Of a DNA stretch of 64,000 nt, positions 8,645 to 17,897 are shown piece after piece. The notes beneath the pieces were generated by a model. It was not told the origin of the DNA. It did no database searches and saw only the letters and a list, made by a program, of their open reading frames with translations. Source of the stretch: Candidatus Poribacteria bacterium (GTDB taxonomy: Bacteria; Poribacteria; WGA-4E; WGA-3G); contig JAJDUH010000073.1 in NCBI GenBank assembly GCA_022826805.1, forward strand, positions 1-64,000. The letters run 5' to 3'. The position numbers and the translations under genes are program-made. Position 1 is the stretch's first letter, and each line of letters starts with the position of its first letter.

Positions 8645-9330
8645 AGCCCCCGGGGAATGCCATACGGCATTCATACCGTTGATTTCGGGGCGAAATGTGT
8701 ATAGCATCGCGACACCCACACAGATCTAAGCCCCCGGGGAATGCCATACGGCATTCATACCGTTGATTTCGGGGCGAAATGTGTTGATGGAATTATTAAT
8801 TGTCTGAATGCACGTCGCATTTGGGCGAGTACGCCGCAAATCGCGGATTTTCACGGATTATGCGGATTGCGCAGATTTTGGGTTTCTGTGTATCCAACGC
8901 TTTATGGTGAATTATAGGAATATGCTGACACATTAGTAGATACGGATTAGCGCAGAACCCTAACCCAGTAGGCGCGGTTTCCAAATTTTGCCCCCGGTGA
9001 AGCCCATACGGGCTTCATACCATTGATTTGGAATGCCACACGGCATTCATACCCCGGTCTATGCTCCGGTGAATGCCACACGGCATTCATACCGTTGATT
9101 TTGATTATGATTTCGGGGCGATAGGTGTTGATGGGATTGTTAATTGTCTGAATCGCGGATTTTCACGGATTGCGCGGATTTTGGGGTTCTGTGTATTCAA
9201 AGCGTTTCGTCAGGTGTTGGGTTTCATTGGATATGCCCATTATAGTGGGTGTGTTGGTGGCGTTGTTAATTGTCTGAATCGCGGATTTTCACGGATTAGG
9301 CGGATGACGCAGATTAGACGCTTTCTCAAC
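8645..9330. repeat. Cluster of REP-like palindromes and direct repeats
   Basis: Two near-identical 56-bp units (8645-8700 and 8729-8784) carry the hairpin GAATGCC-ATAC-GGCATTC followed by ATACCGTTGATTTCGGGGCGA. Degenerate copies continue at about 8988-9130. A second direct repeat (GTTAATTGTCTGAATCGCGGATTTTCACGGATT) occurs at about 9136 and 9265, with a variant at about 8790-8860. No convincing gene lies in 8478-9490. The palindrome also recurs near 22110-22320, 27760-27810, 41350 and 45710-45760. Confidence 0.75.
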
Positions 9331-9490
9331 AACGCTTTTTTTACGCAGTTAGCAGTTTGGGGATCGGTTAAGTTTTGTATCACGATTTTGGACTGAAGAT
9401 AGTATAGCATATTGCTGGCGTATTAACAAGAAAAAACCTCGCCGCTGGTGAAGCTATCGCGGTTATAGATTTCTTAACTTACCTCTAAAG

Positions 9491-10300
9491 CTATTCTCCA
9501 AACAGTTTTGAGAACCACTTGAAAATAGATGTCATATTCCCAAGAAAGAAAGTAGCCAGAGCAGTAAGGATAGCTACAAACCAAGTGGGGTATTTTTCCA
9601 CAAACTTTGCAGCTTTAGAAAGTTTATCTAATAAATTCCTTCCTAATTTCTTTCCCTTCGCCTTCCATTTATCGTTGCGCTGCTTTTTATGATAAAGAAC
9701 CATTTTGTCAGTCATTTCCTTTGAGATTGGCGTTCCTCCTCCAACAAAATCGTCTATAGTATCTCTATTTAATAAGGAAACTTTAAAAGACCATGGGTTA
9801 TAGAACCATTTGTGCCTATCAAACATTGATTCTACAGTACTTGGACGCTTATATTGCTCGTTGGGATCTACGGCATAACCACTAAAAACACACAATTGCC
9901 CTTTATGTATAGCATCGTACATGCGAAAACGTGCTTGTAGTCTTTCATATTGCATGGCATGCTTTACGATGTATCGTCTATCAGTCTTAACCCAAATATA
10001 TCCCCATCTGGATTCTTTCAGTCCAGACTCTTTTGGTCCCCATTCACACTTATAATAGCATTTTTCTCGTGTATTATAGTAAATTAGCCTATCACTTCCT
10101 TCAGGATGATCTGCTTGAGGTTCTAATAGCGAATAGGTATCCCAATACTCTCTAGAAACATCTTCGTCACACTCCATGTGAATTTCCTCAACAAAGGGGC
10201 TTGTCACTGAAATAACTATTCCATTTCCATAGGGATTATGGCTAAATTTTCCTTTCATTTCTTCGCCATACTTGCTGAGATTTTCATAAATTTTTTCCAT
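9491..10300 (-). CDS. Orphan protein with C-terminal membrane helix
   Basis: 269 aa, not recognised. Composition is noticeably more AT-rich than its neighbours, suggesting recent acquisition. The first ~200 residues are soluble and aromatic-rich (many Y, W and H; ESRWGYIWVKTDRRYIVKHAMQ). A basic segment (KKQRNDKWKAKGKKLGRNLLDKL) precedes a single membrane helix (TWFVAILTALATFFLGNM, about residues 240-257) close to the C-terminus, so most of the protein should face the cytoplasm. It sits between the REP cluster and the transposase/type ISP region. A defence-associated or phage-related membrane effector is conceivable but unsupported. Confidence 0.6.
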   Translation of the reverse strand: MEKIYENLSKYGEEMKGKFSHNPYGNGIVISVTSPFVEEIHMECDEDVSREYWDTYSLLEPQADHPEGSDRLIYYNTREKCYYKCEWGPKESGLKESRWGYIWVKTDRRYIVKHAMQYERLQARFRMYDAIHKGQLCVFSGYAVDPNEQYKRPSTVESMFDRHKWFYNPWSFKVSLLNRDTIDDFVGGGTPISKEMTDKMVLYHKKQRNDKWKAKGKKLGRNLLDKLSKAAKFVEKYPTWFVAILTALATFFLGNMTSIFKWFSKLFGE

Positions 10301-10531
10301 AGGTTTTCCCCTTTTCTGAAGAAGTTGAATAAAATTGTTCGTAGGTTCGCATATACTTTATCAGATGGAGTGCAAGATTAGATAACCTGCCCTTTTCTAT
10401 TCTCACTGTGAAGCAATATTGCTTCGCTGGAGCAAAGAGACTTACCCCCTCATTTCGATAATCCTGAAAAGCCTGATTCTGACAATAAAAAATCGGCGCG
10501 GTGTTGGGGTTACTGACAATGCTTGTCTACT

Positions 10532-10609
10532 AAAGCCCCAGCGGGGCGATAGGTGTATAGCACGCCCGGATCCCCAACCACAAAAGCCCCAGCGGGGCGA
10601 TAGGTGTAT
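10532..10609 (+). repeat. Two direct REP hairpins left of the transposase
   Basis: Two copies (10532-10558 and 10583-10609) of AAAGCCCCAGCGGGGCGATAGGTGTAT, each with the perfect hairpin GCCCC-AGC-GGGGC. The second copy touches the stop codon of the transposase gene. Inverted copies lie on the other side. Confidence 0.85.
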
Positions 10610-11082
10610 CATGAACCAGATGCATCATCCGTATCAAAAACGTATTTCGGATTGTAGGGAACATCAAAACGTTTCAGAAACGCGAGATATTCCTCCCTAA
10701 ATGTCTGACGTGAATGATGGACCTCCTGATTTTTAATGTAACGAACGACAGTATCTAACTGTGAGTGAGAATATGAGAACGCTCCAAAGCCCGTCTGCCA
10801 TTGGAATTTTCCGAGAACCCATCTCTTTTTGTTAATGAATTTTGATGAATTTGCCTTGATGTCCCTCACTAAATCGGAGAGTGCCATATCGGGTGTCATC
10901 CCGACAAGGATATGGATATGATCGGGCATTGAATTAATCCGAACGACTGTTTGCTTTTTGTTGGTGATAATGCGGGTAATGTATTGGTGTAAGGCTTCTT
11001 TGTGCTGTTTTGGAATGAGGGATTGTCTCCCTTTGACAGCGAAGACAATATGCATGTAAATTTGGGTATAGGTATCTGCCAT
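10609..11082 (-). CDS. IS200/REP-associated tyrosine (Y1) transposase
   Basis: 157 aa. I chose ATG 11082 (MADTYTQIYMHIVF) because the upstream in-frame extension only translates the repeats (its KPQRGDRCIE and APAGRKVH are repeat sequence). The HUH metal site is in MPDHIHILVGM and the candidate nucleophile tyrosine is in VVRYIKNQEVHH, followed by a typical REEYLAFLKRFDVPYN end. Such Y1 transposases cut single-stranded DNA at hairpins. Flanking inverted copies of one hairpin suggest either a mobile IS200-type unit or a domesticated RAYT acting on REP sequences. It appears intact. Confidence 0.9.
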   Translation of the reverse strand: MADTYTQIYMHIVFAVKGRQSLIPKQHKEALHQYITRIITNKKQTVVRINSMPDHIHILVGMTPDMALSDLVRDIKANSSKFINKKRWVLGKFQWQTGFGAFSYSHSQLDTVVRYIKNQEVHHSRQTFREEYLAFLKRFDVPYNPKYVFDTDDASGS

Positions 11083-11088
11083 AGTTCT

Positions 11089-11260
11089 ATGCACCTTTCG
11101 CCCCGCTGGGGCTTGGGGGTTGGTGCGGTTCCCATATTCTATACACCTATCGCCCCGCTGGGGCTTGTAAATTGCGTGTATCTCTTTTCTACAAAAAGGA
11201 GGCACAAGCTAACGGTTTCCTATGCCACAAATGTTATACGCCTTCGCACTGCTGGGGCTT
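11089..11260 (-). repeat. Inverted REP hairpins right of the transposase
   Basis: Copies at 11089-11114 and 11141-11166, and a degenerate copy at 11236-11260, all in the opposite orientation to the copies at 10532-10609 (GCCCCGCTGGGGC core). The third abuts the stop codon of the type ISP gene, so the hairpin block replaces any normal 3' spacer. Confidence 0.8.
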
Positions 11261-14200
11261 AAAAAGTCACCTCCGCAGGCAGCCCGTCAATAATCCGTGC
11301 GGACTCCACACTGACATACACAATCCGCTCAATTGCTGTAACAAGATCATGAGGATCGGCAAACCAACCGTTGGGATCGTTGACAATCCCGCTGTCTTTG
11401 TCCTTTGTTATCTTGTAACGGTCAACAAACCACTCTAACGGGGTCCTGCCGTTGACGACGTACCGATGTGCTGCTTCTGGGATGCCGGATAGACGGATAT
11501 GTTCGTTGATGATAAGGGTTGTCTTGGTTTCTTTATCAACGAAACGCATTGCTTTTTCGGTCAACCGAAAATGGATCGATTGCGGCTCGCCTTGGTGAGG
11601 AAAGATAACTTCTAACGGGTATTGTTCGCAGGTCTCGTAATTGAGGTGGAGGTTTGCGAGGGACGCGCCGGCTTCGGCGAAGGTGTGGAAGTCCGCGGCA
11701 TAAGGGATACGCGGTATCATCTTGGATAAGTCGTTTGCGAATTCTTCCCGGTAACTCGGGGCGTGCAGGATACCGTAAACGTAGTCAAAGATGGCATCCT
11801 TAGTAATAGTATCGTCGTTGTAGTGGGCACGAAAGGCGTGGAGTGCGGTGTCTGATATGTTGTCAATGCGATCAGGTGCCTTGTCAATGCCGTCAAATGT
11901 GCCTGTCGTGTCTGATGTGTCTGTTGGTTTGGGGTATCGGTAGCGGGGAAAGCATTGCGAGGCCTCATTGAAACCGAGATCGGGCATTGTATCGGTGATA
12001 AGCGCGGAAAATGCTTTTTTCGATCCGATACCAGGTACGCAGATTACACGGTTTTCACTGGAACCGTCTGGGAAGATTATATCCATCTGGTACTTCATCT
12101 GCATGAATATGTAGTCTGCGTAACAATTCATAGCAACAAATGGGCGGTATGCGACTTTTCGGATATAACCCCAATCAAATTGGGGCTTTTTCTTCCGCCT
12201 CAGATTATTTTCAAGTTCACGATCCCATTTGATACCTGAGACATGCTGACGGACTATCTCCTCCACTGCAAGTTCTGGATTGTCTGTTAGTTCTTGTAAG
12301 GCACTAAGATAAATCTGGGTCATTTGCTTCGCATTCTTCGCACAAACCTCGCGTGAGGAATTGTACATGTATACATCTTTACCAGTTGCTGATCCTCTTG
12401 AATACAGTCTAAATATAGTATCATCCACTTTACCAGCCTTTGCCTTTTTTGATCCCATTGGGTAGAACTGTTGAAAGACGTCACTGCGTTGTCTTATCCA
12501 ATCGTAATGTTCATTCGGTGTAATTGCCCGCCAATTGCTGAAACCTTTTATAGACCCTGCTTTGCTAAGTGCCTCTAATTTCTCCTCGCGCGTGAGATAG
12601 TCGCCTATGTCGCGGTAGTAGATGTTGCAATCCTCGTGTGTCGCGTTCGGATTCTTGACGAGAATTGTAATGGTGACGGGGGTCCGTGTACCACTTCCGA
12701 ATACGTTTCCCGCTTCAGAACGCCTCCGCTCGCCAGATGTTCTGGCATTCCCGCGCAAGTGCAGGACGTAAATTGAACTAAATTCCTCTGCTAAACACGC
12801 CCGAATCCCTGCGTCCACATTCCCATCAATCCATGAGCCGTTAGTGACAAAGGCAATAATACCTTGTTTTTCAATTCTATCAGATGCCCAGCGGATCGCC
12901 ATCTTATAGGTGTCATAGAGACTATTTTTATTTGTCACTGTAGAGTATTCAGCGTAAGTTTCACTGATGCGCTTCTCAAGTTCAGGGTACTCTACGTTTG
13001 GATTGTCGTCTGCTGCACTCCGCTGTCCTGCTGACCACGGGGGATTGCCGACAATAACACCGATCGGGAGCTGCTGTTGACGCTCGGCGCGCTCGTTGTT
13101 GTCGGGCAGCCAGTCTTTGGGGAAAAGATTTCTCTCTCTGTTCAGGTTGAAGGTATCGGTCAAAACAATACCGTTGAAGGGTTCGTAGGTGCTGGCTTCG
13201 CTGCGTTCTCCGCGAAAGGCTTCTTCAATATTGACGGCAGCAATGTAATAGGCAAGGAGGACGATCTCGTTGGCGTGAAGTTCGGCGCGATATTTCCGTT
13301 CAAGGTCATCAGGTTGGATAAGTCCGGATTGCAGGAGACGCGTGAGAAAGATACCCGCACCCGTAAACGGATCTAAAATATGGACACCTTCGTCGCTGAG
13401 ACTTTTTCCGAATTCGTCTTGTAGCACTTCATTGACACTGTGCAAAATAAAGTCCACGACTTCAACGGGCGTATAGACGATACCGAGGCGTTCAGCGTCC
13501 TTTTTCAAGGCGGTGGCGAAGAACTTCTCATAGAGTTCTAACAGGACGCGTTGTCTGCCTTCGCTGTTGTCAATACCGCGGGCGCGCATCCGTACGCTTT
13601 CGTAGAACTTCTCTAAGTCCCGCGTTTCGTCCTCAAGACCGAATTCCGCAAAATCGTTGCGGAGTTTGTCGAGTGCGATAGCGACCGGATTGCCAGATGC
13701 GAAGTCATAATTCTCAAAGAGTGCTTCAAAGACGGGACGGGTCAAGATGTGCTGCGCCATCATATCAATCGCATTGTCCCGCGTGATTGCGTCGTTTATA
13801 GAACTTTTCAACTCCGAGTGGAAATCGTCAAACCATTCGCGAAGTGCCTCGTTTTCGGGGGTGTCCAATAGGTTTTCAATGCGTCCGACAACCCGTAGGA
13901 AAATATCAGCGACATCTTTTGCCCAGCTCTCCCAGTATTTTCTATCGCCGCACTTCTCCACAATCTTAGCGAATATCGCGTCGGGTGGGAGATCCATCGG
14001 TAAAAGGAGTTGTTGACCGTTCCAAGAGGGTGTTCCATCTTCATTGATGCTGTCGGCTCCTGTGAAGATAATCCGATCAGGCGTTGAGGTATTGAGATCA
14101 ATTCTGTTGATTTCAGCGTTGAGTCTGTCGTCGTGAGAGCGGAGTGCGCGGAGGACATTCCACACGGACGCAAAGCGTTCATTGTCGTTGAGAATGTCGG

Positions 14201-16055
14201 CGGGGTCAGCACCTGCGGGGATCGCGACAGGAAGAACGATATAACCGTACTGTTTGCCTTCCGCTTTACGCATGACGCGTCCGACTGCCTGAACGATGTC
14301 AACGTGTGAGTTGCGCGGACTCATGAAAAGGACGGCATCCAGTGCGGGGACATCAATCCCTTCAGAGAGACATCGGGCATTCGAGAGGATACGACAAACA
14401 CCGTCAGAATTGCCCTTCAACCATTCAATACGCTTTTTGCGGTTGAGTGCGTTTGTCTTTCCGTCAACGTGATCGGTTTCGCATTTAAAATCAGAGGGAC
14501 GTTGGTCTTCCGGCATCCGTTCGACTGCACTTTCGATAACACCGTTCCAGTGATTCACAAGGTTCTTTGAGGCTGCGATAGTGTTCGTGAATGCGATGGC
14601 GCGGGTCAACGGTTTTATCTCTGGATCGTCAGCAGATTTCCTTTCAGGATTTTGGAGGGCACGCCAGCACCCGACAATCTTTGTGGCATCATTGATACTA
14701 ATCTCTTTTCCGCTGTTCGTACGATAGGTCTGTAGTGCAGCGTCCGCGCTCTGTTCGGACATGGCGAGTACGACAACCTTGTAGTCAGAAAGAAGGTCTT
14801 GCTCGACGGCTTTGGAGAATGGGAGTCGGTGAAATTCGGGTCCGTAGGTGTCGGGATCGTCCATCGAAAAGACTTCGATGTCGTGGCGTGCTGCTTTTGC
14901 CTTCGCGCCCTCCGTATAGAGTCGCGAAGTCGCTGTCATGTAGAGGCGTTTTTTGGCGCGGATGCGATCAGCATTATGGACGAGAACGAATGGGGATGTT
15001 TTGTCATCATTGTCTTCAATACCGGTGGTTCTGTGTGCTTCGTCACAGAGGACAATATCAAAGGATGGCGCGCCCGCGTCTTGTGCTGCTTCGACGATTG
15101 GGAGGGAGTGATAGGTGCAGAAGACGACCTTCATACTATTTTCGTCGGTTTTCTGGAGTGCTTCGGAGATGTCGGTGTGGTCAGTGGTAACAGGAATTTC
15201 GAGTTCCAAAATGGATGCGTCTTCAGAGGTTTTACCCGCTTTTGTATCAGAGCAAATGCCGATATAACGGTGTGGCACGCTCTGTTGTTCTGACCATTCA
15301 CGCATCGCTTGTGCAAAGAGTCCGATAGAAGGGACGAGGTATAGTACCCTGCCTCCGATACCGGCGATGTGCTCAGCGATACGGAGTGCGGCAAAGGTCT
15401 TACCCGTACCACATGCCATGATGAGCTTGCCGCGATCGGATTCTCTAAAGCCGTTGATAACGTCGTTAAACGCCTCTTTTTGATGTTCTCGTAGGTTAAA
15501 GGTTTCTTGTTGATAGTCGAGTTGCTCGGCTTCTTCAATGCTTAGATCGGGCCATTTCACTGGCCGGCTTGCAAGGTCAGGGGCACTAATGCGTTGGCAT
15601 GGCGGTTGTAATCCGTCAAGGGTTTTGTAGAGGTTAGCACTCCAGTCGCTACCGGTATCAACGAACATTCGCGCTGTGAAGGGTTGGCGTGCTGAGGCGG
15701 AGATGAAGGTATCAAGATGTCCCTTTGCAATGCGTGTATTTTCCGCGTAGCATTTACACTGAATCGCGCAGTATCCACCGTCGCGTTCTTCTGCGACGAG
15801 ATCGATGCCTATATCAACGCCGTCGAATTCTGGACGGAGCTCTGCCCATTCTGACCAGAGGTAGACTTCGGAAAATCGTTTTTGATAGAAAGGGTCTTCA
15901 AGGAGGTATGTTCTGATGAGTCGCTCGAAAAGTTTGCCTTTTCCGTATTGTGTATTGGCGTTTTCGCGGATGTAGTTGAGTGCAGTGTAGAATCCGTTAT
16001 CTGTTTCTTCGTTTTCGGTTCCCAAGGCAAAATAGGTTTGTGCAGTCTCTGTCAT
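11259..16055 (-). CDS. Type ISP-like single-chain restriction-modification enzyme
   Basis: 1598 aa. AAGGAG abuts ATG 16061 but is six bases from ATG 16055, so the start MTETAQTYF is preferred. Numbering from 16061, domains run: an Mrr-like PD-(D/E)xK nuclease (about 70-130; FDGVDIGIDLVA with D87, then IQCK with K103); an SF2 helicase/translocase (Walker A ACGTGKT 216-222, DEAHR 340-344, SEGIDVPALDAVLFMSPRN and QAVGRVMR further on); a gamma-class N6-adenine methyltransferase (DPFTGAGIF near 895, GNPPWSAG near 1005); and a C-terminal part likely recognising the target. This order and size match LlaGI/LlaBIII-type enzymes, which methylate and cut with one polypeptide. All catalytic motifs look intact, and no separate specificity gene is needed. 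Confidence 0.88.
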   Translation of the reverse strand: MTETAQTYFALGTENEETDNGFYTALNYIRENANTQYGKGKLFERLIRTYLLEDPFYQKRFSEVYLWSEWAELRPEFDGVDIGIDLVAEERDGGYCAIQCKCYAENTRIAKGHLDTFISASARQPFTARMFVDTGSDWSANLYKTLDGLQPPCQRISAPDLASRPVKWPDLSIEEAEQLDYQQETFNLREHQKEAFNDVINGFRESDRGKLIMACGTGKTFAALRIAEHIAGIGGRVLYLVPSIGLFAQAMREWSEQQSVPHRYIGICSDTKAGKTSEDASILELEIPVTTDHTDISEALQKTDENSMKVVFCTYHSLPIVEAAQDAGAPSFDIVLCDEAHRTTGIEDNDDKTSPFVLVHNADRIRAKKRLYMTATSRLYTEGAKAKAARHDIEVFSMDDPDTYGPEFHRLPFSKAVEQDLLSDYKVVVLAMSEQSADAALQTYRTNSGKEISINDATKIVGCWRALQNPERKSADDPEIKPLTRAIAFTNTIAASKNLVNHWNGVIESAVERMPEDQRPSDFKCETDHVDGKTNALNRKKRIEWLKGNSDGVCRILSNARCLSEGIDVPALDAVLFMSPRNSHVDIVQAVGRVMRKAEGKQYGYIVLPVAIPAGADPADILNDNERFASVWNVLRALRSHDDRLNAEINRIDLNTSTPDRIIFTGADSINEDGTPSWNGQQLLLPMDLPPDAIFAKIVEKCGDRKYWESWAKDVADIFLRVVGRIENLLDTPENEALREWFDDFHSELKSSINDAITRDNAIDMMAQHILTRPVFEALFENYDFASGNPVAIALDKLRNDFAEFGLEDETRDLEKFYESVRMRARGIDNSEGRQRVLLELYEKFFATALKKDAERLGIVYTPVEVVDFILHSVNEVLQDEFGKSLSDEGVHILDPFTGAGIFLTRLLQSGLIQPDDLERKYRAELHANEIVLLAYYIAAVNIEEAFRGERSEASTYEPFNGIVLTDTFNLNRERNLFPKDWLPDNNERAERQQQLPIGVIVGNPPWSAGQRSAADDNPNVEYPELEKRISETYAEYSTVTNKNSLYDTYKMAIRWASDRIEKQGIIAFVTNGSWIDGNVDAGIRACLAEEFSSIYVLHLRGNARTSGERRRSEAGNVFGSGTRTPVTITILVKNPNATHEDCNIYYRDIGDYLTREEKLEALSKAGSIKGFSNWRAITPNEHYDWIRQRSDVFQQFYPMGSKKAKAGKVDDTIFRLYSRGSATGKDVYMYNSSREVCAKNAKQMTQIYLSALQELTDNPELAVEEIVRQHVSGIKWDRELENNLRRKKKPQFDWGYIRKVAYRPFVAMNCYADYIFMQMKYQMDIIFPDGSSENRVICVPGIGSKKAFSALITDTMPDLGFNEASQCFPRYRYPKPTDTSDTTGTFDGIDKAPDRIDNISDTALHAFRAHYNDDTITKDAIFDYVYGILHAPSYREEFANDLSKMIPRIPYAADFHTFAEAGASLANLHLNYETCEQYPLEVIFPHQGEPQSIHFRLTEKAMRFVDKETKTTLIINEHIRLSGIPEAAHRYVVNGRTPLEWFVDRYKITKDKDSGIVNDPNGWFADPHDLVTAIERIVYVSVESARIIDGLPAEVTF

Positions 16056-16234
16056 ATTCATCTCCTTGATAAGCTGGGGCTGTAGGCATGGGATTTATCG
16101 GATTTTATGATGACTACCTACTTTAGTTATGATACCTGAGGGTGAGGTAAAAGTCAAATTTTTAACGAATCGTCGAAATCCTCCTCTAAGCCTACCAGCT
16201 GCCGCAAGGGTGGGTAGATATTTTGTGGTTTGGG

Positions 16235-16262
16235 TAGAGAAGACCGGCGAGGTTAGAACCTC
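16235..16262. repeat. Palindrome GGCGAGGTT-AGA-ACCTCGCC
   Basis: A short hairpin with the sequence GGCGAGGTTAGAACCTCGCC. Near copies occur at about 32543-32563, 22081 and 2431. The rest of 16062-16552 shows no gene. Confidence 0.55.
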
Positions 16263-16412
16263 GCCTACCAATTTAGTGGTCGGTAGAAGTAGTCTGAATT
16301 CTGACAATCCGCTGTCAAAATATTTACACACCTGTCTTTCTTATTCACTTGATATATCTCATAAGGATCGCGTATGATATACTCGTGATTTTCAGACAAG
16401 TCGTATTTTCAC

Positions 16413-16442
16413 TTGACAAGAACTCTCTAAAACGGCTATACT
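16413..16442 (+). promoter_or_regulatory. Putative sigma-70 promoter
   Basis: TTGACA (16413-16418), an 18-nt spacer and TATACT (16437-16442). It precedes the small coiled-coil membrane protein at 16553 by about 110 bases. Confidence 0.5.
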
Positions 16443-16552
16443 ATTTGAAATCACGCTGGGCGGGTATATCAAGACTTACCACTCGATAAGTTGTCCACCT
16501 ACCCACTTGATAGGACAAAGCGTGAGGTGTGATAACCTGTAGGGAGTTCATT

Positions 16553-17002
16553 ATGAAAACCGTTCTGCTTTTCTCAATATTGTTCTGTGGGATTGCTATG
16601 CCATCTTTCGCTGAACTAACAGATGCCGACTTGGATAAGATTCGATTGATCGTCAAGGAGGAGGTCAAGACAGAAGTCACCAGTTCCGAGGCGCGAATGA
16701 AGCAGTACGTTGACTTGAAAATCGAGAGTGTTAACGGACGCCTCGCTGGTATCGAAGGGCGTTTCACCGGTATCGAAGGGCGTTTCATCGGTATCGAAGG
16801 GCGTTTCACCGGTATGGAGAAACAGCTCGCAACTCTCACATATCTTGTCTATGCTCTTATTGCCCCTATTGTCATGGCCGTGGGTATACCACAAGTTATC
16901 ATGACCTTACGCGACAATAGCAATCGCGATCGAGACCGAAAAATCGAAACTCTCACCAAAGAAATCGAAACCCTCAAACAGCAGCGGATCGCCAATCCTT
17001 AA
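16553..17002 (+). CDS. Exported coiled-coil protein with heptad repeats and one membrane helix
   Basis: 149 aa. AGGGAG sets ATG 16553 (MKTVLLFSILFCGIAM); the longer in-frame ATG at 16529 has no ribosome site. A signal peptide ends at SFAE. Residues about 60-90 contain four 7-residue units (AGIEGRF, TGIEGRF, IGIEGRF, TGMEKQL), matching the 21-nt DNA repeat GGTATCGAAGGGCGTTTCACC; the spacing is that of a coiled coil. A hydrophobic segment (TLTYLVYALIAPIVMAVGI) follows, then a second charged helix (KIETLTKEIETLKQQ). Such short proteins are often membrane-bound oligomers; function is unknown. Confidence 0.7.
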   Translation: MKTVLLFSILFCGIAMPSFAELTDADLDKIRLIVKEEVKTEVTSSEARMKQYVDLKIESVNGRLAGIEGRFTGIEGRFIGIEGRFTGMEKQLATLTYLVYALIAPIVMAVGIPQVIMTLRDNSNRDRDRKIETLTKEIETLKQQRIANP

Positions 17003-17216
17003 CGCCTTGCCTTCCTTTTTTACAGCCAACAACCATTTCGTTAAATAAAATATAACCAAAATCCGCTTTCACGGAGAAGCGGCAAATCCAAGTTCAGGAA
17101 CCCAATGAAATCAAGGCTCCAAAAATACCTCCGTGAAGCCTCCGTGAATTCCGTCTTTTGCAAGGCATCGGGAATCGGCATAAAAAGTTGGGAAAAGGTT
17201 TTGTGATAGGTGATAA

Positions 17217-17786
17217 TTAGAAGAACCTGCGGAGGAAAAATGTGGCGAGGAACAGCACATTGATGGCTATCAGAACGACACGTCCAAATCGAGTTTTCAG
17301 ACGCGGAAACAGATAGATAGAGGCAGCGAGTATAACCACGCGTTCTATGGGTTCAACAATCTCGGCGTGATGGTTTCGATCCCAATACGAGACAGGACTC
17401 GCAAAGATAAAATCGGAGAGCGGAAAGAAGTGGCGGTGCCCATCGTCATGATGCGTCAGGAAGTCAAAAGCGCAGTGGATCAGCATACTCCAAGCAACAA
17501 TCGTCATCCGCTCGGAATGCATCAGATAATACCCAACCCCCAACAGAATCAGAATCAGCGGGACAGCGTTGAAAATATCAAAAAAGTTCTGCCACGCCTC
17601 CATGAAGTATCGTGAATCCCACATTTCACGCTGCGATGTCCTGAGGATAAAGGTTTCCACTGCGAAGAAGATGAATATCGGCACGTCGGGAATCACGGCG
17701 CCGAGGCAGGCGTAGGAGTGGAGGTAAGACTTGTACCGCTTTGAGAGGATGGCTATGTTGAGAATAGCGTGGGCTTGGGTTGTCAT
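17217..17786 (-). CDS. Polytopic membrane protein resembling YdjM-type metal-dependent hydrolases
   Basis: 189 aa with about five hydrophobic segments. Histidines and acids are grouped as expected for a membrane metal site: HAILN near the start, the PDVP motif (GAVIPDVPIF), HCAFDFLTHHDDGHRHFFPLSD in the middle, and HHAE. This is the pattern of the LexA-regulated/YdjM family of membrane-bound metal-dependent hydrolases, whose substrates are mostly unknown. It runs opposite to the coiled-coil gene and is followed on its 5' side by simple TTAGCA repeats. Family assignment is moderate. Confidence 0.6.
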   Translation of the reverse strand: MTTQAHAILNIAILSKRYKSYLHSYACLGAVIPDVPIFIFFAVETFILRTSQREMWDSRYFMEAWQNFFDIFNAVPLILILLGVGYYLMHSERMTIVAWSMLIHCAFDFLTHHDDGHRHFFPLSDFIFASPVSYWDRNHHAEIVEPIERVVILAASIYLFPRLKTRFGRVVLIAINVLFLATFFLRRFF

Positions 17787-17897
17787 TTTTTTGTAGCGAT
17801 TAGCAATTAGCGGTTAGCAGATAGAAGTTGAAAACCAAGTGCAAATGCATAATTGCGAAAAGCGAACGTAGTGAGCGACCTAACGACTAATTGCCGA

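Noticed and set aside
8645..8784. CRISPR-like pair of direct repeats
   Set aside because: Only two long palindromic units with a 28-bp gap, no regular spacers and no cas gene.
9073..9396. 107-aa open frame in the REP array
   Set aside because: It only translates the direct repeats (VNCLNRGFSRI occurs twice) and has no ribosome site.
10419..10700. 93-aa open frame left of the transposase
   Set aside because: It translates the hairpin repeats (KPQRGDRCI) and overlaps the transposase 3' end.
16738..16812. IEGR protease-like motif in the coiled-coil repeats
   Set aside because: Matches the factor Xa site by chance; it is part of a heptad repeat.
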